64,000 bases of DNA from CAWDVH01 sp963805705 (GCA_963805705.1 CAWDVH010000005.1:1302001-1366000); one strand, 5' to 3'; positions 56,541-64,000 are shown, numbered from the stretch's first letter. The notes: generated from the letters alone by a model not told the origin. Made by a program: numbers and translations.

Positions 56541-57766
56541 TGGTTCTCCGGTGCCGTGACCCAGGCGGGCAGTACCGGGAGCGGCCCGGAAAGCGGCCGG
56601 GCGAAGACCGCGGCCTGCGCCGTGGCCGCTGCATCGCCATCCCCCGCGGCCGGCTCGGGTTCGCCGGGACGTTTGTCCGTCGTATCGACGGACAAACGTC
56701 CCCGCCAGATTCGGTCGGCCGCAATGGCTCCGCCCTCGGCCCGGAATCCGGCGGCGGCCAGCGCGATCCGTAGCGGAACGTTGCGGGGCGTGATCAGGCA
56801 CGGGATCCGCACCGTGTCTGCTCCGGCCCGCTCGGCGGCCCGGCCCAGCCAGGCCAGCAGCGCGTCGATGACGCCCCGCCCCATAGCCCGGCAGGACATC
56901 ATCAGCAGGGTCACGCTCCAGGCCGCCTGGCCGGCCGTTGCGGCACCCGCGGCCCCCGCGTCCGTGAGCCCCGCGTCCGTGAGCCCCGCGTCCGTGAGCC
57001 CGGCCGCCGCGCCGCCGGGGCGGGAGCCGCCCGTGTGGATGACGCAGCCGCCGACCATGCCATCATCGCCGAAGCGGTCAGCCAGCCGGACGGTCATGAC
57101 CAGGTACTGAGCGGAGCCGATCAGGGCCGCCAGCGCCGCCTGGCTGACCTCCGCTCCGGCCGAGTTGAACTGATGCGTCCGCACGGACAGCTCGTGCAGG
57201 CGAGGAACGTCAGCGTGGCCGGCGCGGTCAATGATCACGCGGGTACCGCAGTACCGCAGGAACTCTTCCCTGGAGCCGCCGAAGGCCCTGGCCTCCTCCT
57301 GCCGGCGCCGCCGCTGCGCGTACATCTGGCCCCGGCGGCGCGCCTCGTCAGTCACCACGGCGGGGCTGAACTCGGGCCAGCCGACCGCGTCGCAGGCGTC
57401 TTCGGGCGACAGCACCAGGACCTCGGGCTGGGCGAAGGAGACCTCCGCGCGCTCGAGCGCATCGTCATCGACGAAGGCCACGGCGTCGGCAGCCAGGCCC
57501 AGCTCGCCGATGACGCGCTGGATGGCCTCCGATTTGGGGCCCCAGCCGCATTCGGCCGCCGCGAACGTCATGCCGGTCACCTGGCTGACGTAATCGGCGG
57601 CCTCGGGCGGGTTCTTGCTGGCCAGGGCGTGGATGATGCCGCGGCCGCTCAGCTCGCGCAAGATGCCGAGCATGGCCGGGTCAGGCGGCGGCAGGTGCTG
57701 CCCGGACTCCAGGAACACCCCCGTGAGCAGCGTGTTGTCGATATCCCAGACCACGCACTTGATCAT
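56537..57766 (-). CDS. FkbH-like HAD-IIIC / GNAT-domain protein
   Basis: A 409-aa protein. The N-terminal HAD domain has VVWDIDNTLLTGVFLESG (Asp8, Asp10), motif II in HALASKNPPEAADYV and the metal motif FVDDDALERAEV; the C-terminal half is GNAT-like (THQFNSAGAEVSQAALAAL, CRAMGRGVIDALLAWL). FkbH relatives take glycerate from 1,3-bisphosphoglycerate and form glyceryl-S-ACP; others are simple phosphatases. The ACP gene downstream supports the loading role. Three AGLTD units come from a 15-bp DNA repeat, and a perfect 16-bp-arm palindrome lies at 56666-56702 in the codons joining the GNAT half to its Ala/Pro-rich tail. ATG 57766 overlaps the GNAT stop. Confidence 0.82.
   Translation of the reverse strand: MIKCVVWDIDNTLLTGVFLESGQHLPPPDPAMLGILRELSGRGIIHALASKNPPEAADYVSQVTGMTFAAAECGWGPKSEAIQRVIGELGLAADAVAFVDDDALERAEVSFAQPEVLVLSPEDACDAVGWPEFSPAVVTDEARRRGQMYAQRRRRQEEARAFGGSREEFLRYCGTRVIIDRAGHADVPRLHELSVRTHQFNSAGAEVSQAALAALIGSAQYLVMTVRLADRFGDDGMVGGCVIHTGGSRPGGAAAGLTDAGLTDAGLTDAGAAGAATAGQAAWSVTLLMMSCRAMGRGVIDALLAWLGRAAERAGADTVRIPCLITPRNVPLRIALAAAGFRAEGGAIAADRIWRGRLSVDTTDKRPGEPEPAAGDGDAAATAQAAVFARPLSGPLPVLPAWVTAPENQ
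56666..56702. repeat. Perfect inverted repeat, 16-bp arms, 5-bp loop, inside a coding sequence
   Basis: GGGACGTTTGTCCGTC (56666-56681), loop GTATC, GACGGACAAACGTCCC (56687-56702). Every base pairs. It lies in the FkbH-like gene in codons for RLSVDTTDKRPG, where a perfect palindrome is not required by the protein. Confidence 0.95.
56955..56999. repeat. 15-bp perfect tandem repeat, 3 copies, inside the FkbH-like gene
   Basis: CCCGCGTCCGTGAGC at 56955-56969, 56970-56984 and 56985-56999. In frame, encoding repeated AGLTD on the minus strand. Confidence 0.9.
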
Positions 57767-58314
57767 GATGAGTGGTCCCGGCCGGGTGGCTGGTCCGGGC
57801 CGGGTGGCTGGTCCGGGTCAGCGGGCTGATCCCGGTGCAGCTCCATCGTGACGTGCGTCGCCTCGAATCCGAACTTGCGGTACAGCGTGCGCATGCCCAG
57901 GTTGCCCGCATGCACCTTGCCGGTCAGCTGGGTGAACTGGGCGTCATCGGCGGCGCGCAGGACCGCCGCGAGCAGCAGCTCGCCGATGAGGCTGCGGTCC
58001 GGCACGTCAGCGACGGCCAGGGACCTGAAGTTGCCGTAGCGAGCCCCGGTCAGCGAGTTGGCCCGCGGGGACATCCAGGCCCAGCCCAGCGGCTCGCCCG
58101 GGGCCTGGCGCGCGGCGGCGATGAGGGTGACCTCCCCCGGCTTGCCCAGCGCGCCTGACACGCGCTTGCGGTGCAGCGCGGGATCGGTGATGGCCTCGGC
58201 CCCGAAGGACACCTGCGCGATCTCGATCTCGAACCCGGCGATGGCGTCGAGATCACCCTGCCCCGCGCCGCGGATCAGGTAACGGGCCGCATCGGCCGGG
58301 TCGGCGGTGCTCAT
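57763..58314 (-). CDS. GNAT-family N-acetyltransferase
   Basis: A 183-aa acyl-CoA (or acyl-ACP) dependent acyltransferase. YGNFRSLAVADVPDRSLIGELLLAAVLRAA is the acceptor/CoA-binding region and GNLGMRTLYRKFGFEATHVTMEL the C-terminal beta-strand pair of the fold. ATG 58314 overlaps the stop of the BpsA-like gene (ATGA) and its stop overlaps the FkbH-like start, so it is tightly coupled to both. A role in acylating the polyamine product is plausible. The C-terminus DQPADPDQPPGPDQPPGRDHSS comes from short DNA repeats at 57776-57815. The upstream frame to 58782 lies in the neighbouring gene and is excluded. Confidence 0.82.
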   Translation of the reverse strand: MSTADPADAARYLIRGAGQGDLDAIAGFEIEIAQVSFGAEAITDPALHRKRVSGALGKPGEVTLIAAARQAPGEPLGWAWMSPRANSLTGARYGNFRSLAVADVPDRSLIGELLLAAVLRAADDAQFTQLTGKVHAGNLGMRTLYRKFGFEATHVTMELHRDQPADPDQPPGPDQPPGRDHSS

Positions 58315-59471
58315 CGCTGCTGCAGCGCCATCGGGCGGAAGACCGTCCCCTGGCATTGCGGGCAGCCGGCCGCCTGCAGGTCCCTGATCCGCTGCCACTG
58401 GCCGCCGGGGCCGACCTTGTGAACGGCCCCGCACCCGGCGCAGCGATAGGGCCGCTCCACGGCCGCGCGCCCGTCGGCGGTGTACAGCGGCCCGGTGTAG
58501 CCGCCGTCGATGAGCGGCGCCGTGTCGGCGGTGCTGCGCAGGTGGTACAGGTTGCTGGTGCCGGCCAGGATGCCCGCGCCCAGGTACTCGTTGAAACCGG
58601 GGGCCAGGGACCGGACGGCCAGCCCCAGGGCGGCGATCAGCTCCTGGGTGCGCAGGGTCTCCAGCGGCAGGCGCGCGCCGAACGAGAAGAACACGTGCTG
58701 GCCGGGCTCGGGCGCCAGGGCCGTCACCGCGCGGGACAGGAAGAGCTCGGCGCCCGCGACGGTGTACGGCGGGTCCGTGCACACCACGTCGAACCCGGCC
58801 CGCAGGCCGGGCGGCAGGGCCAGGCGCAGGTCGTGCTCGGCCAGCTCCACGGCGATGCCGGTGCCTGCCACCTGCGCGCCGATCCAGGACAGCACCGCCG
58901 GGTCGGTGTCCACGACCGCGAGCCGCCTGATGCCCGCGGCGGCGCCCAGCAGGGCGGCGAACCTGGCGATGGCGACGCTGATCAGGTCGTCGTCGCCGAG
59001 CAGCAGGATCCGCAGGCCGGCCAGCGCACCGGACTCGTGCATCCGCAGCACCCGGCGAACCTTCGTGGCCACCGTGCAGTGCGTCTGATCCAGCTCGGGC
59101 CTGGCCTGCGGGGCCCCGGCGGCCGCGAGCTCCAGCTCGGCGGTCAGCTGCGCGAGCTGCTCAGGCACGACCAGGCCCCGGCCGCCGCAGCAGGGGCAGA
59201 CCGCGCTGAGCTGCGGCTGCCCGGCAGCGAGCAGCTCCCTGGCCCAGGCGGTCAGCCGGACCGGGCGGGAGTTATCGACCACGTCCCGTTTGCGCAGCTC
59301 GTTGCAGACCGCGGTGACGATCGGCACCGGCAGCTCAGCTCCCCGGCCGATGTCGCGCGCGGCGACCGGCTCGCTGCGCGCGATGATCCGCAGGATGTCC
59401 CTGACCCCGGATTCTCCCTCGGCCAGCCCTACCGCCAAGGCGACCTCGGCGATGACTGCGTCCATGTCCAT
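58311..59471 (-). CDS. Branched-chain polyamine synthase (BpsA-like bis-aminopropyltransferase)
   Basis: A 386-aa protein of the bis-aminopropyl spermidine synthase family, known from thermophiles where it adds aminopropyl groups from decarboxylated SAM to spermidine. An N-terminal winged-helix-like region is followed by a cysteine cluster (C92, C94, C95), the methyltransferase-like fold with the active-site GDDD (159-162) and TDPPYT (232-237), and a C-terminal CxxC...CxxC zinc ribbon (C344, C347, C370, C373). Divergent speD (59557) would supply the aminopropyl donor, which strongly supports the call. ATG 59471 (or 59465, M-D-M) is chosen because homology starts there; the frame runs on to 59678 but would overlap the speD promoter. 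Confidence 0.85.
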   Translation of the reverse strand: MDMDAVIAEVALAVGLAEGESGVRDILRIIARSEPVAARDIGRGAELPVPIVTAVCNELRKRDVVDNSRPVRLTAWARELLAAGQPQLSAVCPCCGGRGLVVPEQLAQLTAELELAAAGAPQARPELDQTHCTVATKVRRVLRMHESGALAGLRILLLGDDDLISVAIARFAALLGAAAGIRRLAVVDTDPAVLSWIGAQVAGTGIAVELAEHDLRLALPPGLRAGFDVVCTDPPYTVAGAELFLSRAVTALAPEPGQHVFFSFGARLPLETLRTQELIAALGLAVRSLAPGFNEYLGAGILAGTSNLYHLRSTADTAPLIDGGYTGPLYTADGRAAVERPYRCAGCGAVHKVGPGGQWQRIRDLQAAGCPQCQGTVFRPMALQQR

Positions 59472-59542
59472 GCGCTGCGTTTCTGGTTTCCTGCTGGTCG
59501 GAGGCGGCACGGGCGAATCCGCCTGATCAGCGGGCCGTACGG

Positions 59543-59548
59543 TATCCT
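59543..59548 (+). promoter_or_regulatory. -10 hexamer TATCCT of speD, leaderless
   Basis: TATCCT is eight bases before ATG 59557 with no RBS in between. The 85-base space 59472-59556 between the divergent genes must hold both promoters; the one for bpsA is not clear. Confidence 0.5.
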
Positions 59549-59556
59549 CCCACATC

Positions 59557-60006
59557 ATGCCTGGGATGGAGGCGGCGAGCAGGTACGGGGAACTGCGGCG
59601 GCAGGAAGCACGCACGCCGAAAGTCCTGTACGCCATCGACGCGATACTCGCTCCGTCCTCGCCCGTCACCGACATCACCGCCCTGACCGCTCTCGCGACG
59701 AAAGCGGTGCGGGCGGGCGACGGTCACGTGCTCGATGCGAGCCACGTGCTGTTTCCCAACGGCGCGGTGACGCTGGTGCTGATCCTCGCCGAGTCGCACC
59801 TGAGCATTCACACCTGGCCCGAAGAGAACCTGATCGCGATCGACCTCTTCAGCTGCGGTGCCATCGATGGCGGGATGGTCGTGGACGAGCTGGTCAGGGC
59901 GCTGCAGCTGCAGCAGGTGACGACCCGGCTGGTGCAGCGGGGAACACCGCATGCCGGTGAGCAGCCGGGCCCAGCCGATGAGCAGCGGGGAACGCCGGAC
60001 CGATGA
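59557..60006 (+). CDS. speD: S-adenosylmethionine decarboxylase proenzyme, prokaryotic class 1B
   Basis: Self-processing pyruvoyl enzyme making decarboxylated SAM for aminopropyl transfer. In AESHLSIHTWPEEN the cleavage is expected before Ser80; His85 and Cys100 (in LFSCGAIDGG) have the spacing of the T. maritima active-site residues. Conserved core ends near residue 125; the last ~20 residues come from tandem repeats (GTPHAGEQPGPADEQRGTPDR), 149 aa in total. Divergent from the BpsA-like gene, which is its expected partner. Convergent with egtD. Confidence 0.95.
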   Translation: MPGMEAASRYGELRRQEARTPKVLYAIDAILAPSSPVTDITALTALATKAVRAGDGHVLDASHVLFPNGAVTLVLILAESHLSIHTWPEENLIAIDLFSCGAIDGGMVVDELVRALQLQQVTTRLVQRGTPHAGEQPGPADEQRGTPDR

Positions 60007-60065
60007 GCAGCGGGGAACGCCGGATGCCGCTGAGCAGCGGGGAACGCCGGATGCCGCTGAGCACC
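59932..60065. repeat. Tandem repeat, ~25-27 bp unit, spanning the speD stop
   Basis: TGAGCAGCGGGGAACGCCGG plus ATGCCGC, two perfect 27-bp copies (60004-60030, 60031-60057), one 25-bp copy before them (59979-60003) and diverged copies from ~59932 and after 60058. The speD stop TGA (60004-60006) is the first base triplet of a copy. The 95-base gap to egtD shows nothing else. Confidence 0.85.
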
Positions 60066-60101
60066 GGCGGCCGCCGGTGCGCCGGGGACAGCAACCGCCG
60101 C

Positions 60102-61073
60102 TCACCGCGGCACTGAGAGCGACAGGGCGAATCTCCCCTGGGCGTCAGTCCGCCACGAGCGCAGCTGCAGGCCGGCGGCCGCGAGCTCGGCCGCCACGCC
60201 GTCCCGGCGGAACTTCGCCGATACCTCGGTCCGCATCTGCTCCCCCTCGGCGAACGACGCCGTCAGGCCGATGGCCGGCAGCCGCACGTCCTGCTCCACC
60301 GCCGAGCGCAGCCGCATCTCGATCCACTCGGCCTCCGGGTCCCAGACCGCCACATGATCGAAGTTGTCCAGGTCGAAGTCCGCGCCGAGCTCGTTGTTAA
60401 GCACGTGCAGGATGTTCTTGTTGAACTCCGCCGTGACACCGGGCGCATCGTCGTAGGCGGCGACCAGCACGGCCGGGTCCTTCACCAGGTCCGTGCCCAG
60501 CAGCAGGGAGTCGTCCGGGCTCATCCGGGCCGCCACGGCCGCGAGGAACCCGGCGCGCTGGACCGGCACCAGGTTGCCGATGGTCCCGCCGAGGAACGCC
60601 ACCAGCCGCGGCCCGTCTCCCTCCGGCAGCCCCAGGTGCTGCTCGAAGTCGGACACCACCGCGTGCACATCCACGCCGGGGTAGCCCTCGACGATCCGGC
60701 TGGCCCCGGCGATCAGGGCCGACTCGCTGACGTCGACGGGCACGTACCTGCGCAGCGTGCCCGCCTCGCGCAGGGCATCCAGGAGCAGGCGGGTCTTGTC
60801 CGCGAAGCCAGCCCCCAGCTCGACCAGGGTCGCGGCGCCAGACGCGGCGGCAATGTCGCCCGCCGCGGCCGTCAGGATGGCCCGCTCGGCCCTGGTCGGG
60901 TAGTACTCATCCAGCCGGGTGATCTTGTCGAACAGCTCGCTGCCGCGCTCGTCATAGAACCACTTGGGCGGCAGCGACTTGGGCACGCTGGTCAGGCCGG
61001 CCAGCGCGTCGGCGCGCAGCGCGCCGGCCAGGAAGCCGTCGGGCAGCAGCCGGTCGATATGAACCTCAGCCAC
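60102..61073 (-). CDS. egtD: L-histidine N-alpha-methyltransferase EgtD
   Basis: SAM-dependent enzyme making hercynine from histidine, first step of ergothioneine synthesis. 323 aa, normal length. LPPKWFYDERGSELFDKIT, the SAM site ATLVELGAGFADKTRLLL, YVPVDVSESAL, FLGGTIGN and the His/SAM motif near LLLGTDLVKD are intact. GTG 61073 overlaps the egtC stop by 8 bases. Last gene of the egtA-B-C-D series. Confidence 0.96.
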   Translation of the reverse strand: MAEVHIDRLLPDGFLAGALRADALAGLTSVPKSLPPKWFYDERGSELFDKITRLDEYYPTRAERAILTAAAGDIAAASGAATLVELGAGFADKTRLLLDALREAGTLRRYVPVDVSESALIAGASRIVEGYPGVDVHAVVSDFEQHLGLPEGDGPRLVAFLGGTIGNLVPVQRAGFLAAVAARMSPDDSLLLGTDLVKDPAVLVAAYDDAPGVTAEFNKNILHVLNNELGADFDLDNFDHVAVWDPEAEWIEMRLRSAVEQDVRLPAIGLTASFAEGEQMRTEVSAKFRRDGVAAELAAAGLQLRSWRTDAQGRFALSLSVPR

Positions 61074-61872
61074 GGGCGAACTCCCTCGCTTCGCTGGCTT
61101 GCCTGGCTTGCGTCGCGGCCCGCCGTCCCGTGGCGCAGATGGGCCGGACCCTGACGTCCTGGCGGGTCGCCTCCAGGACGCTGTCGGCGGGCACGTCGTG
61201 CCAGCCCGGCCCGTCGTCACCAGGCTCGGAGGCGACGACGACGCCGGCCGGTCCGCGCCGGTAGCACAGCGTGTCCCCGGCGGCGGTCGCCGCAATCATC
61301 TGGCCGTCGGTCAGCAGCAGGTTGAACCGGCCGGGAACGCCGGCCGCGTCCAGCTCGCCCACGGTCGCGGCGAGCGCGTCCGCGGGCCCCTCGCCCGCCC
61401 GCAGCCTGCGCAGCACCAGCGCCCAGATCACCGCGGAATCGCAGCGGGCTTCCAGGGCCAGCAGGTCCGCGGCGGGCAGGGTGGCGGCCAGCCCCGCGAG
61501 GGCCTGCGTCCAGCGCGGCGCGGAGCCATTGTGGCTGAACAGCCAGCTGCCGTCGGCGTAGGGCGCGGCCGCCGCGGCTCCCGGCTCGGTCCCGGCGGTA
61601 GCCGACCGGACCGCGGCGAGCAGCGCCGTGGTCCGGGTCACCCTGGCCAGGTCGGCGAATGACTCATCCGACCAGATCGGCCCGGCCCGGCGGAAACGGG
61701 CCGGTACCGGGTCACCGTCGGCATACCAGCCGACGCCGAAGCCATCGGCGTTCAGGACGCCATGGCGCTGCCGCCGCGGTGCCCAGGCCTGGACCTGGAG
61801 CCCGTGCGGCGGGTCGATGATCACTGACCGCAGCGTGACGGGCTCGCCGAGGTAGGCCAGATGGCGGCACAT
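61066..61872 (-). CDS. egtC: Gamma-glutamyl-hercynylcysteine sulfoxide hydrolase EgtC
   Basis: Class II glutamine-amidotransferase fold removing glutamate from gamma-glutamyl-hercynylcysteine sulfoxide. 268 aa. The N-terminal nucleophile Cys2 is in MCRHLAYLGEPVTL; HNGSAPRW and ARCDSAVIWAL are the amidohydrolase motifs. The start codon abuts the egtB stop region (shared base at 61872). Confidence 0.95.
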   Translation of the reverse strand: MCRHLAYLGEPVTLRSVIIDPPHGLQVQAWAPRRQRHGVLNADGFGVGWYADGDPVPARFRRAGPIWSDESFADLARVTRTTALLAAVRSATAGTEPGAAAAAPYADGSWLFSHNGSAPRWTQALAGLAATLPAADLLALEARCDSAVIWALVLRRLRAGEGPADALAATVGELDAAGVPGRFNLLLTDGQMIAATAAGDTLCYRRGPAGVVVASEPGDDGPGWHDVPADSVLEATRQDVRVRPICATGRRAATQARQASEAREFARG

Positions 61873-63205
61873 CAGGCCAGCTCGCCGTCGCGGGCCGTCC
61901 GGAACCCGGCGAAGATCTGCCTGCGGATCGGGTAGTCCCAGTTGCGGAACGTGCTGCGGCAGACGACCGGGTCGGACGCGAAGGACCCCCCGCGCAGCAC
62001 CTTGTACTCAGGGCCGAAGAAGACCTCCGAGTACTCCCGGTACGGCCACGCGGCGAAACCCGGATAGGGCAGGAAGTCGCTGGACGTCCATTCCCACACG
62101 TCGCCGATGAGCTGCCGCGCCCCGGACGGCGCCGCGCCGGCCGGGTAGGAGCCGGCCGGGGCGGCCTGCAGGTGGCGCTGCCCGAGGTTGGCGCGCTCGG
62201 GCGACGGGTCGTCATCGCCCCACGGAAAGCGCCGCGAGCGGCAGGCGGCCGGATCGTGACGGGCGGCCTTCTCCCACTCGGCCTCGGTCGGCAGCCGCCG
62301 CCTGGCCCACCGGGCGTAGGCGTCCGCCTCGTACCAGCAGACGTGCACGACCGGCTCAGCGGGCGGGACCGGCTCGGTCGCCCCGAACCTGCGCCGCAGC
62401 CAGTCGCCGCCCTCGCGATGCCAGAACGCGGGCGCGGACAGGCCGGCCCGCTGCCGGTGCTCCCAGCCTGCCTCGCTCCACCAGCGGGGCTGGTCGTAGC
62501 CGCCGTCGGCGATGAAGTCGGCGTACTGGGCGTTGGTGACGGGCGTGGTATCGAGGTAGAACGACGCCACGTCCACCGGGTGCGCAGACCGCTCGTTGTC
62601 CAGCGCCCACGGCTCAGCGGAGGTTCCCATCGTGAACCGGCCGCCGGGGATCAGCACCTCCCGCGGCAGCCGCAGCGCGTCGGCGGAGGCGGCGGCGGCG
62701 GCGGCGCCGACAGCACCGGCCGCCCGCGGCGCAGCTGATGAGTGGCCAGCATGGTCTCGTCGTGCTGCTGCTCGTGCTGCGCGATCATCCCGAAGACGAA
62801 CCCGCCGGTGACCAGGCGCTGGCCGGTGAACGTAACCTGCTCCACCAGGTCAAGGACCCGGCCCCTGACCTCCCCGGCATAAGCCCGCGCCTCGGCCGGC
62901 GTCAGCAGCGGCAGCGCGGGGCGCTGCGCGCGGGGATGCTCGAACGCGTCGTACAGCGGATCGATTTCTGGCCGCATCGGGTCCCGGCCCCCGACATCAC
63001 GCAGCAGCCACAGCTCCTCCTGGTTGGCCACGTGGGCGAGGTCCCAGACCAGCGGCGACATCAGCGGGGAGTGCTGCCGCACCAGGTCGTCATCCTCCAC
63101 GCAGTCGGTCAGGCCGCGGGTCCGCTCTCTGGCGGCCACCAACTGCCCGGCGATGGCCTCCCGCAGCACGTCCGCGTCCGGCACCTGCTCCGGCGTGATT
63201 GTCAT
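61872..63205 (-). CDS. egtB: Hercynine oxygenase EgtB (frameshifted)
   Basis: Non-heme iron enzyme forming the C-S bond between hercynine and gamma-glutamylcysteine. The N-terminal DinB-like domain (63205 down to ~62700) has WDLAHVANQEELWLL and IAQHEQQHDETML, supplying the iron histidines. Then a (CCG)n tract encodes poly-proline and the frame ends at 62651. The FGE-sulfatase domain continues in another frame (LPREVLIPGGRFTMG, VVHVCWYEADAYARWA, RLPTEAEWEKAAR, DVWEWTSSDF) to 61872. Restoring one base within the repeat tract (62685-62706) gives a ~444-aa enzyme of normal length. ATG 63205 overlaps the egtA stop. Confidence 0.88.
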
Positions 63206-64000
63206 CTGCTCTCCTCCAGCATGTCGTCGGCAGGGCAGCGGCCCCGCAGCACGTACCGCTCGGCAAAATCGGCCACCTGCGCCCGGACCGCGGCCGGGGC
63301 ACCTGACCGGCTCAGCGCCGCGTCCGCGGCCTCGAAGCAGGCCCGCCCCGCCCTGGCCAGGCCGTCGTCTGCGGGCCCGAGCCGGGCCGCCCGCAGCCAC
63401 GGGCTAGCGGCGGCCCTGGCCCGGTACCGCCCGCCCGCAGCACCCCCTCGCGACGGCCCGGCGGCGGAGGCATGCCAGACCGGCTCGGCGGCGGCCATCG
63501 CGGCGTCCGCCGCCACGGGATCATCCAGCAGGGCGGAGACGACCGCGGCGGGCACCATCCAGCCGTCGGCGGGCTGAGCGTCGATGACCCGCAGCTCCAG
63601 GTGCCCGTGCGGCCGCACGGGCGGCCACAAGGTGGTCAGGTGGTAGGCCAGGTCATCAGCGGTCGGCCGCCGCTCCCCCGCACCGCGCAGCCAGTCACGG
63701 AAGGTCAGCCCGGCCGGCGCGATCCATGGCTGGGCCGGCAGGCGCACGCAGATAACCTCGGCATCCAGCGCATACCTGGCAAATTCGAGACGGGGATCCT
63801 GGTTCTGGCCATCGGGCTGGCCGCCGGCGGCGTACGGCTCCGCGCCGTGCGGCGCACGTGTCCGGCTCGGGTCGAGCCGGCTCCAGACCGTCTGGCGGGT
63901 GCATTTCCAGCCGGTGGGCAGGCCCGCGCTCAGCGGCGAGTTGGCGAAGGCGGCGACCAGGACCGGGCCCAGTGCGTGCAGCAGCCGCCAGCGGAACCGG
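63202..64000 (-). CDS. egtA: Glutamate-cysteine ligase EgtA (5' end outside window)
   Basis: Makes gamma-glutamylcysteine for EgtB. Only the C-terminal ~265 residues are inside the window; the frame is open through base 64000 and the start lies beyond. FANSPLSAGLPTGWK, CTRQTVWSRLDPSRT, RLEFARYALDAEVICVRLP and RVIDAQPADGW are typical of actinobacterial EgtA. An internal ATG at 63747 is not the real start. The stop overlaps egtB (ATGA). Confidence 0.95.
   Translation of the reverse strand, partial: RFRWRLLHALGPVLVAAFANSPLSAGLPTGWKCTRQTVWSRLDPSRTRAPHGAEPYAAGGQPDGQNQDPRLEFARYALDAEVICVRLPAQPWIAPAGLTFRDWLRGAGERRPTADDLAYHLTTLWPPVRPHGHLELRVIDAQPADGWMVPAAVVSALLDDPVAADAAMAAAEPVWHASAAGPSRGGAAGGRYRARAAASPWLRAARLGPADDGLARAGRACFEAADAALSRSGAPAAVRAQVADFAERYVLRGRCPADDMLEESR

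Noticed and set aside
56666..56702. Intrinsic terminator
   Set aside because: The hairpin is within codons of the FkbH-like gene, has no U-tract, and the coupled ACP gene lies downstream in the same operon.
58315..58782. Upstream extension of the GNAT gene
   Set aside because: It lies wholly inside the BpsA-like gene in another frame; the ATGA overlap fixes the start at 58314.

Overview
The window is chromosomal DNA of a very high-GC actinomycete. Lineage markers are RbpA, a WhiB-family regulator, WhiA, Lsr2, OpcA, the GarA/FtsR/bifunctional-nuclease/MerR block known from mycobacteria, and ergothioneine genes. Many genes start with GTG, 4-base stop/start overlaps (ATGA, GTGA) are common, and about ten genes carry a -10 hexamer 6-8 bases before the start codon, the usual actinobacterial leaderless layout. 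A filamentous or related actinomycete outside Streptomyces is plausible, but the genus cannot be read from the sequence. I saw no rRNA, tRNA, CRISPR array, prophage or insertion sequence.

Layout. 1-4055: degenerate repeats, an ABC-2 exporter pair, an EamA exporter and heme A synthase. 4171-10737: pentose phosphate block tkt-tal-zwf-opcA-pgl. 10932-13565: a two-RCK membrane protein and an acetate-type transporter. 13644-16048: regulators (Lsr2-like, WhiB), a low-complexity hypothetical protein and a 43-aa cysteine-rich protein. 16265-21787: APS reductase, AidB-like acyl-CoA dehydrogenase, GlgX and a RibD-like reductase. 21800-25495 (minus): rbpA, secG, tpiA, pgk, gap. 25597-30430 (minus): uvrC-rapZ-yvcK-whiA. 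30511-43552: glycosyltransferases around glf and galactofuranosyltransferases (galactan or other wall glycan), with a sulfotransferase-like gene and an SGNH hydrolase. 43674-54761 (minus): secreted phosphoesterase, gcvP behind a glycine riboswitch, the MerR/nuclease/FtsR/GarA block, a mannose-1-phosphate guanylyltransferase-like protein and a CDP-alcohol phosphatidyltransferase. 54878-60006: thiolase, then an operon of a BpsA-like aminopropyltransferase, a GNAT, an FkbH-like HAD protein and an acyl carrier protein, divergent from speD. 60102-64000 (minus): ergothioneine genes egtD, egtC, egtB and the 3' part of egtA.

The strongest candidate for a new system is the 56250-60006 block. SpeD would make decarboxylated SAM, the BpsA-like enzyme would build a branched or long polyamine, and the FkbH/ACP pair plus GNAT could load and transfer an ACP-bound acyl group (by FkbH precedent, glyceryl) to it. 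That pathway is an inference from gene content and coupling.

Quality caution: four genes (ABC ATPase, glfT2, a GT4 glycosyltransferase, egtB) are each split by a single-base frameshift, and the SGNH gene runs past its expected end. This may be uncorrected indels rather than true decay.
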